The notes under the pieces were generated by a model. It saw nothing but the letters and a program-made list of their open reading frames with translations, searched no databases and was not told the origin of the DNA. Source: Phytomonas francai (Eukaryota > Euglenozoa > Kinetoplastea > Trypanosomatida > Trypanosomatidae). From it: a DNA stretch of 64,000 bases. The translations under genes were made by a program, and so were the position numbers. The stretch spans positions 122,827 to 186,826 of the forward strand of contig MJCC01000002.1 of assembly GCA_001766655.1 (NCBI GenBank). The letters are read 5' to 3'. Below, piece after piece: positions 59,311-64,000 of the stretch (positions within the stretch are counted from its first letter, which is position 1; each line of letters begins with the position of its first letter).

Positions 59311-60684
59311 TTATGCTGCGTAAACGGCCCGTCCACTAACGTACGTTCGCACGATGTTGGATGGGGATGCTGTGAGGACAATTTTTTGGAAAATATCCTC
59401 GTCGTTATCCAATTCCTTAAAGATATGAATGCCACCGTGCTTTAGGGTCGTGTCGATCACAATTGCGTCAAAAAAATACCCGGGTGCGAGACGGCCAATC
59501 TTCAGGTCGAGGGAGATACCGCCCATTGTGGTAGCCGTGTAGAAGGCCGTGAGGTGATCGATCTGCGTCGCGCCGCGCTCGTGGGTGCTGCGGGCCTCGC
59601 GTGTGCAATTCGGGTCCGTCCCGCTCGCCAGCAATCGCGAGGAGGCCACGGCAAAGCGCATCGTGTCGAGAATCGAGGCGCTGTGCCCGCCGGAGAGATC
59701 CGTCCCGAGGCCGACGTGCAGGCCCGCCCGCAGCGCCCCCGCGAGCGGGAAGACCGCGTCCGAGAAGTACACGTTGGAGAGCGGGCAGTGCGCCACGGCG
59801 GCCCCGCGCCCCCGCACGCGCGCCATATCCCCCTCCGACAGGAACACGCCGTGCGCGAGGATCGTCTGCCGTGTCAGCAGGCCAAGCTCGTCCAACGCGG
59901 ATGCGTCAGACACGCCGTAGCGCGCCAGGACGTGCTGGTGCTCCCAGTCACTCTCGGAGCAATGCGTCTGGACGTGGCAGTGGTACTTGTCGACGAGCCC
60001 GCCGAGCCCGACGAGGGCCGCGTGGCTGCTCGTCGGGATAAAGCGCGGGATGACGGCCGGGAGGACCAGGCCGCGCTCATTCCCGGGAAGCCCCCGCGTG
60101 GCCTGGATAAAGCGCTCCGACAGGGCGACGGACTCCTCCGGGGAGGGATCGCGGTAGTACGCGGGGCACTCGCTCGGCAAGTCCAACGCCACCCGCCCAA
60201 CCACGGCCCGCTGGCCTTTCTCTAGGCAAATCTTCGCCAACAAAAGGCTCGACTCCAGGTGAGCGGTGGCAAAGTATGCGACACATGTGGTGCCGTTCGC
60301 CAACAGGGTTTCCACCAGACTGTTGTAGGCCTTGGCGGCAAACTCGAGGTCACTGTACTTGGCCTCAAGAGGAAATGTGTACTTATGAAGCCACGATTCA
60401 AGCGGACAGTCCATGGCCTTTCCAACTTGCGGCCATTGCGGTGCATGCACGTGGAGGTCGACGAATCCGGGCATAAAGTACTGGCCATCGGATAACTCCA
60501 TCAGCGAATGCTCCTCCTTGGCTGCTTCTAGCAGCCTGTCATACTCATCAGGATGCTTGTCGCGGGATAAAACCTGTTCAATCACACCTTCCGCGTTGAC
60601 TTGGATTAGCACGTCTTTCAGCACAGATAGCTGATTCGGCTCTGGGGCCTCAAAAATTGTTCCACAAAAGACTTTTTTGTACAT
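59311..60684 (-). CDS. guanine deaminase
   Basis: A 457-residue amidohydrolase. The metal-binding motif MPGFVDLHVHAPQWPQVGKA (His 78 and 80) with LESWLHKYTFPLEAKYSD is characteristic of guanine deaminase. Other metal or catalytic elements are HCSESDWEHQHVLARYG (about residue 240), ILAHGVFLSEGDM (about 278) and GLGTDLSGGHSASILDTMRF (about 326). The enzyme hydrolyses guanine to xanthine and ammonia for purine salvage, important in kinetoplastids because they cannot make purines de novo. The middle of the gene (about 59.58-60.15 kb) is strongly GC-rich while both ends are not. The start has a textbook acceptor 14 nt upstream. Confidence 0.95.
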   Translation of the reverse strand: MYKKVFCGTIFEAPEPNQLSVLKDVLIQVNAEGVIEQVLSRDKHPDEYDRLLEAAKEEHSLMELSDGQYFMPGFVDLHVHAPQWPQVGKAMDCPLESWLHKYTFPLEAKYSDLEFAAKAYNSLVETLLANGTTCVAYFATAHLESSLLLAKICLEKGQRAVVGRVALDLPSECPAYYRDPSPEESVALSERFIQATRGLPGNERGLVLPAVIPRFIPTSSHAALVGLGGLVDKYHCHVQTHCSESDWEHQHVLARYGVSDASALDELGLLTRQTILAHGVFLSEGDMARVRGRGAAVAHCPLSNVYFSDAVFPLAGALRAGLHVGLGTDLSGGHSASILDTMRFAVASSRLLASGTDPNCTREARSTHERGATQIDHLTAFYTATTMGGISLDLKIGRLAPGYFFDAIVIDTTLKHGGIHIFKELDNDEDIFQKIVLTASPSNIVRTYVSGRAVYAA

Positions 60685-60697
60685 CGCAATCGCACCG

Positions 60698-60714
60698 CTA
60701 AGGGAAAAAATAAA
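60698..60714 (-). promoter_or_regulatory. predicted spliced-leader acceptor of guanine deaminase
   Basis: On the minus strand ATTTATTTTTTCCCTTAG ends with AG at 60699-60698, leaving a 5' UTR of 14 nt. It is among the clearest acceptors in the window. Confidence 0.65.
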
Positions 60715-61375
60715 TGGACAAGTTGATGAGAGAAATAAGATAAAATACCAATAATTCCAAAGCAGTTACGACAACAGCTACATCAAAATAGATATTTATT
60801 TAGGATTTAGTTAATAGAGACAATAAAAAGTCTTTTCCTCCTACATCACATTTCAAATATTGGCATACAGTTGTTCATGAGAGTTGTTATTGATAACTTT
60901 AAAGAAATAGTTTAGGTACATCGTGAATATGTTTCGAATAGATATGAAGAAATAATAGAACATTATTCAAGTTTATATTTTAGTGGACCCTATTCGCCTA
61001 GTTGATGATCCACTCTTACTGTTAAAAACACTAAAGTGTTTAATAAAGTATTACTTTCTGATGATTGAAGAAATAATAGAAACAAATATGCATAAGAGCG
61101 ATTTAGAATCCATGAATGCAAGATGTATTTCTGGGTTTAAAAAAACAAAGCAAACTTGAAATTATAAAAATAAATGAGCTCATTTTCATTAAGTCTGCTG
61201 TTTAGATGCTCCCCGTTTCCATGGCCATTTGAACAAGAACTTTAGAGCCCTATGAGCCATAAAATATACGCAAACAGCGGCAGACAGGACTGAGAGCAAC
61301 AAAAATTATCACAACGCTTCGCCTTTCTCTTCTTCAGGTTCAGTTGCTGAATATTCTTTCCGGTGGAGGATTAAT
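60715..61375. other. AT-rich intergenic spacer
   Basis: About 660 AT-rich bases with no recognised gene. Confidence 0.55.
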
Positions 61376-61640
61376 TTTTTTTATGGTGCTTGACTCCAAT
61401 ACTTCTCCTATCTTTAGTAGTTTTCATTGCCTTTGCGAAAACTGACTGTGTAATGCAAAATCCTCCGCACAGTTTTTACTTCCACTACCACAGCGGAGTA
61501 AGATGGCGTCCCCTCCAGGGTGAGAATTCAGAAACGACGTCACATCGTACACTGAGTTGCCTGAAACAATCCATAAAGACGTGCGGTTGCTATGTTCACA
61601 TATTTCTTCTTCAGCCAACAGAGGTCATTTTGGGGGCCAT
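61376..61640 (-). pseudogene. cytochrome b5-domain pseudogene
   Basis: A minus-strand remnant of the b5 gene at 62966-63445. The readable part from about 61618 down has AEEEICEHSNRTSLWIVSG, NSVYDVTSFLNSHPGG and CAEDFALHS, so both heme-ligand histidines remain. An in-frame TGA (61426-61424) falls seven residues after the second heme His motif. After it, KLLKIGEVLE aligns without gaps with the intact copy (SFKIGVLG). Upstream, ATG 61640 or 61628 is in a different frame and ends at a TGA, so one frameshift separates the start from the b5 domain; no ATG exists in the b5 frame. Two independent lesions point to a decayed tandem copy. Confidence 0.75.
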
Positions 61641-62965
61641 AAATTAGATCCAAGAAGACTGGCTAGCATTTACGTCACCTCCAAAACAAAAGTGAATAGG
61701 ACAACTACACACAATCAAAGTGAATATATGTCAATGAAAGCTTCTTTAAGCACAACGCATAACCTACAATGATGGAAAAGTGGGAATAAGTAGTTCATTT
61801 ACATCTAATTTAAGCTGAAAACTCAGGTTCAGATATTTCAAAAATCAATCAGTCGCGAGAGCATAATGGTCAATTATGCAACACTGAGGCCGCATAATCC
61901 ATACAAAAATTCAAATTCCAGCTAGATGAATTCAATCCAGTTTTTAGAACTAATATCTTTTTGAACTTGTGGAGGTAAAAATATTTACACATGGGTTCGA
62001 TGTCATTGAGCCAATATTATATATATATATGAGTTGATAGGATGCGCATAAAAAGGTTTCTCAGATCCCCCGTTCTCTTACACAAAATAAGGTGTCGTAA
62101 GTTTTATTGGATTAACGAATCATGAACATGAAAGCAAAGGAACACTTATCACATTGCGACCCAAAACATTCTCATATCAGTAATGTCGTAACATGCCGAA
62201 TTGACTCTTTTAAGTCTGTTCCTCTTAGAAACATAAATAGTTAAATTTAAATTACAACAAATGTATCAATCATATTTATTATTGTAGAGAAACTTTCATG
62301 AGGACCATATATGCAAATACATATAAATATATATAATCATGTATGTCAGAGTTTACACTCACGAGGCGTAAATAGGTCTGGGGCCGTCTCGGCAGCCCCC
62401 GCATGAGATGAGCAATAGAGGGCGCGGGCCGAAAAAAGGCGGGAACGCACTTCCCATCTCGATATGGAAATATGGCGCCGTATTTACATGAATACAAGGA
62501 AAACAGCCTAGAACCATTCGCTGCCCTCCTCCATCCGTCCGTGTCTCCCTTACACGCACAAAAAAGAAAATATTTAAAAAATACGCTCCGCCTACCTCAT
62601 GTTCGTGTTTTCAAATTGCAGCGAAAAAAACAGTAACGCATGCAATAAAGTCAATTAAGTGCTTATGGTGAAATAAGGAAAATGTATCTGGATACACCGC
62701 GCGAGAATTAAGGGCTCGAAGACCCCATACACGTGAAATAATAAGTCTAGCTAAGTGCTCCCTCCCAACAACAAAAAAAACAGTGAAGTCGGGTTGACAA
62801 AACTGTTAACAGTGTTGGAGGGAAATATAAATAATTATATATACTAAGTGGCTTGCAATTAATTTTTATACTCGGTTCACTTATAGACTATCTTTTTGTG
62901 AACCCTAACCCCGACCAAGAGGAACCAGTTTGGCTAATCAGTCTGAATGGGCATTGCCGTGACTG
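61641..62965. other. spacer, 1.3 kb, between the b5 remnant and the intact b5 gene
   Basis: It is mostly AT-rich, with a TA run near 62019-62030 and a distinctly GC-rich island at about 62350-62545 that contains a strong potential hairpin (62380-62400). No protein gene was recognised. Confidence 0.55.
62380..62400. other. potential GC-rich hairpin in spacer
   Basis: GGGGCCGTCTCGGCAGCCCC can fold with GCCG/CGGC pairing around a TCT loop, extended by outer G-C pairs past a bulged A. It sits in a GC-rich island within AT-rich DNA. Whether it belongs to an RNA gene is not known. Confidence 0.35.
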
Positions 62966-63445
62966 TTATGTTTTTTTATAAATTCGTGAGGCGTTGTCCA
63001 TACAGTTTATGGGATTATCTAAGCCATTTACCCTCCGCGTATGATTTTCATTAATATATGAAGTGCATTGAGGTTCAGTTATTGTTTTTGTTGGGGTATG
63101 TGTGATCACGAAACGGTTAGCTTCGGCATCTGTATTGGCCAAATTATTTAACCCTGCCATAGGGGAGTTGGTTCGACCAAGAACCCCTATTTTGAAGGAC
63201 TCTAGTATTTTACGTGCCCTTGAACTGTGAAATGCCATATCTACCGAACAATCCTTTGCTCCCCCGCCACGTTTTAGGAGAGTTTCAACCCCCCCCGGGT
63301 GGGATCCGAGGTAGGAGGTCACATCGTACACGGAGTTTCCCATGACAATCCACAGGGACTCTCGCGTGCAATGACACGCGACTTCTTCAACGGAGTAGGT
63401 AGGCCATTTTTTTAAAAGTCCCATATACTGAAGGAGCGAAATCAT
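62966..63445 (-). CDS. cytochrome b5-domain protein
   Basis: A 159-residue protein. A cytochrome b5 domain covers about residues 13-88: WPTYSVEEVACHCTRESLWI, then VMGNSVYDVTSYLGSHPGG with heme ligand His 49, and CSVDMAFHSSRARKILES with His 73, ending in FKIGVLG. The C-terminal 70 residues are Asn/Thr-rich and hydrophilic, with no membrane anchor, so this is not a classical tail-anchored ER b5. It should bind heme and carry electrons to an unknown partner. The related remnant 1.3 kb downstream shows a tandem duplication. A pyrimidine tract and AG just upstream support the ATG. Confidence 0.88.
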   Translation of the reverse strand: MISLLQYMGLLKKWPTYSVEEVACHCTRESLWIVMGNSVYDVTSYLGSHPGGVETLLKRGGGAKDCSVDMAFHSSRARKILESFKIGVLGRTNSPMAGLNNLANTDAEANRFVITHTPTKTITEPQCTSYINENHTRRVNGLDNPINCMDNASRIYKKT

Positions 63446-63453
63446 TATTTGAG

Positions 63454-63471
63454 CTATGATATTGAGAAAAT
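63454..63471 (-). promoter_or_regulatory. predicted spliced-leader acceptor of the b5-domain gene
   Basis: On the minus strand GATTTTCTCAATATCATAG ends with AG at 63455-63454, nine bases before ATG 63445. Confidence 0.5.
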
Positions 63472-64000
63472 CAAGTTATCTACTGGCAATGACATGGATG
63501 CAGACTATGTTCGAAACTTGAAATGTAGCTAGGAGGTGTTAGGGAGCAGAAAGTGTGTGCAGATATTTCATGACATATAGCTTCCAGAGATATTCTGACA
63601 TACTCAGGTAACGGTTTTTGGGGAGTGGTGTTTACGGGGAAGCAGAATGAAATGGTAAGACAGTGCAATGGGAAAATATTTAATCTAATTTTCCCATAAA
63701 CAGAAAAAACAATAGAAATAAAAGCTAAACGGTTTGACCACACACTTTCCATCACGAATAAAATAGATCAGCGGAAAGCTGAGCAACATTATGGTTGCTA
63801 TCGATTTCCTACACAACGATATGTAGATATGCGCACATAAAAGTCAGCGTTCAGAAAGTTATTATAGCCACCCATCAGGTTAATAACTACGCTGCACGAA
63901 GAGGGAGGAATACGAAACATTCAAATGTGATTTTAGCTCGGTGATCGAGCAAAAGCTATTTGATATTATGGAACTGAGCATCGCCTAGAAAAGCTTTAGT
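63456..64000. other. right-edge spacer
   Basis: About 545 AT-rich bases to the window edge. Small ORFs lack coding character and no gene was seen entering from the right. Confidence 0.5.

Noticed and set aside
61376..61618. TGA read as an amino acid (altered genetic code)
   Set aside because: All other long genes in the window have no in-frame TGA and end normally, so the TGA in the b5 remnant is a lesion.
1..64000. tRNA, rRNA, transposons, CRISPR arrays and viral genes
   Set aside because: No T-loop/B-box pattern in a cloverleaf context, no reverse transcriptase or transposase, no spaced direct repeats and no viral protein were seen by eye.

Overview
The window reads as nuclear DNA of a kinetoplastid flagellate, most likely a trypanosomatid. 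All 28 recognised genes and remnants, whole or partial, lie on the minus strand. They look intronless, are separated by AT-rich spacers of roughly 0.3-1.7 kb with TA and CA/TG microsatellites, and several have a pyrimidine tract followed by an AG just upstream of the ATG, as expected for spliced-leader trans-splicing. This fits one polycistronic unit transcribed from right to left. The content agrees: a TDP1-type two-HMG-box protein, an LPG3-type GRP94, a trypanosomatid-style ABCA transporter and many flagellar genes. From memory only, GRP94/LPG3, TDP1 and guanine deaminase share one chromosome in Leishmania (chromosome 29), so the block may be syntenic with it.

Layout from left to right, against the direction of transcription. 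1-326: N-terminus of an NF-X1-type zinc-finger protein cut by the window edge. 0.6-2.6 kb: NUFIP1-like zinc-finger protein. 3.0-8.5 kb: ABCA transporter. 9.4-11.0 kb: Bet1-like SNARE and aprataxin-like HIT protein. 11.4-13.3 kb: PiT phosphate transporter. 14.0-15.7 kb: radial spoke RSP4/6. 16-23 kb: small membrane protein, three-RRM nucleolar-type protein and two unknowns. 23.4-25.8 kb: BBS7. 26.3-29.7 kb: mitochondrial EF-Ts, a small unknown and PEX7. 30.3-31.7 kb: a solitary beta-tubulin. 32-35 kb: an unknown and Mpp10, whose start is lost in a 110-N assembly gap. 35.8-38.1 kb: GRP94. 39.8-46.3 kb: U-box protein and a 1400-residue membrane protein. 47-56.4 kb: FG nucleoporin, HYLS1-like protein, an acidic membrane protein, a tail-anchored CCCH-like protein and a polytopic membrane protein. 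57.4-60.7 kb: TDP1-like HMG protein, U2B''-like RRM protein and guanine deaminase. 61.4-63.4 kb: a cytochrome b5 pseudogene next to an intact cytochrome b5-domain gene.

Functional themes: flagellum and basal body (RSP4/6, BBS7, HYLS1-like, beta-tubulin); nucleolar RNA and RNP biogenesis (Mpp10, NUFIP1-like, three-RRM protein); secretory pathway and lipid handling (GRP94, Bet1-like, ABCA); organelle import and translation (PEX7, EF-Ts). Co-location in a kinetoplastid polycistron does not by itself imply a shared pathway. No tRNA, rRNA, transposon, CRISPR or operon-type bacterial signal was seen. The points most worth a second look are the tail-anchored protein with repeated Cys/His modules, the aprataxin-like protein with an altered histidine triad, the PiT protein with an altered second signature, the solitary divergent beta-tubulin and the decayed b5 copy.
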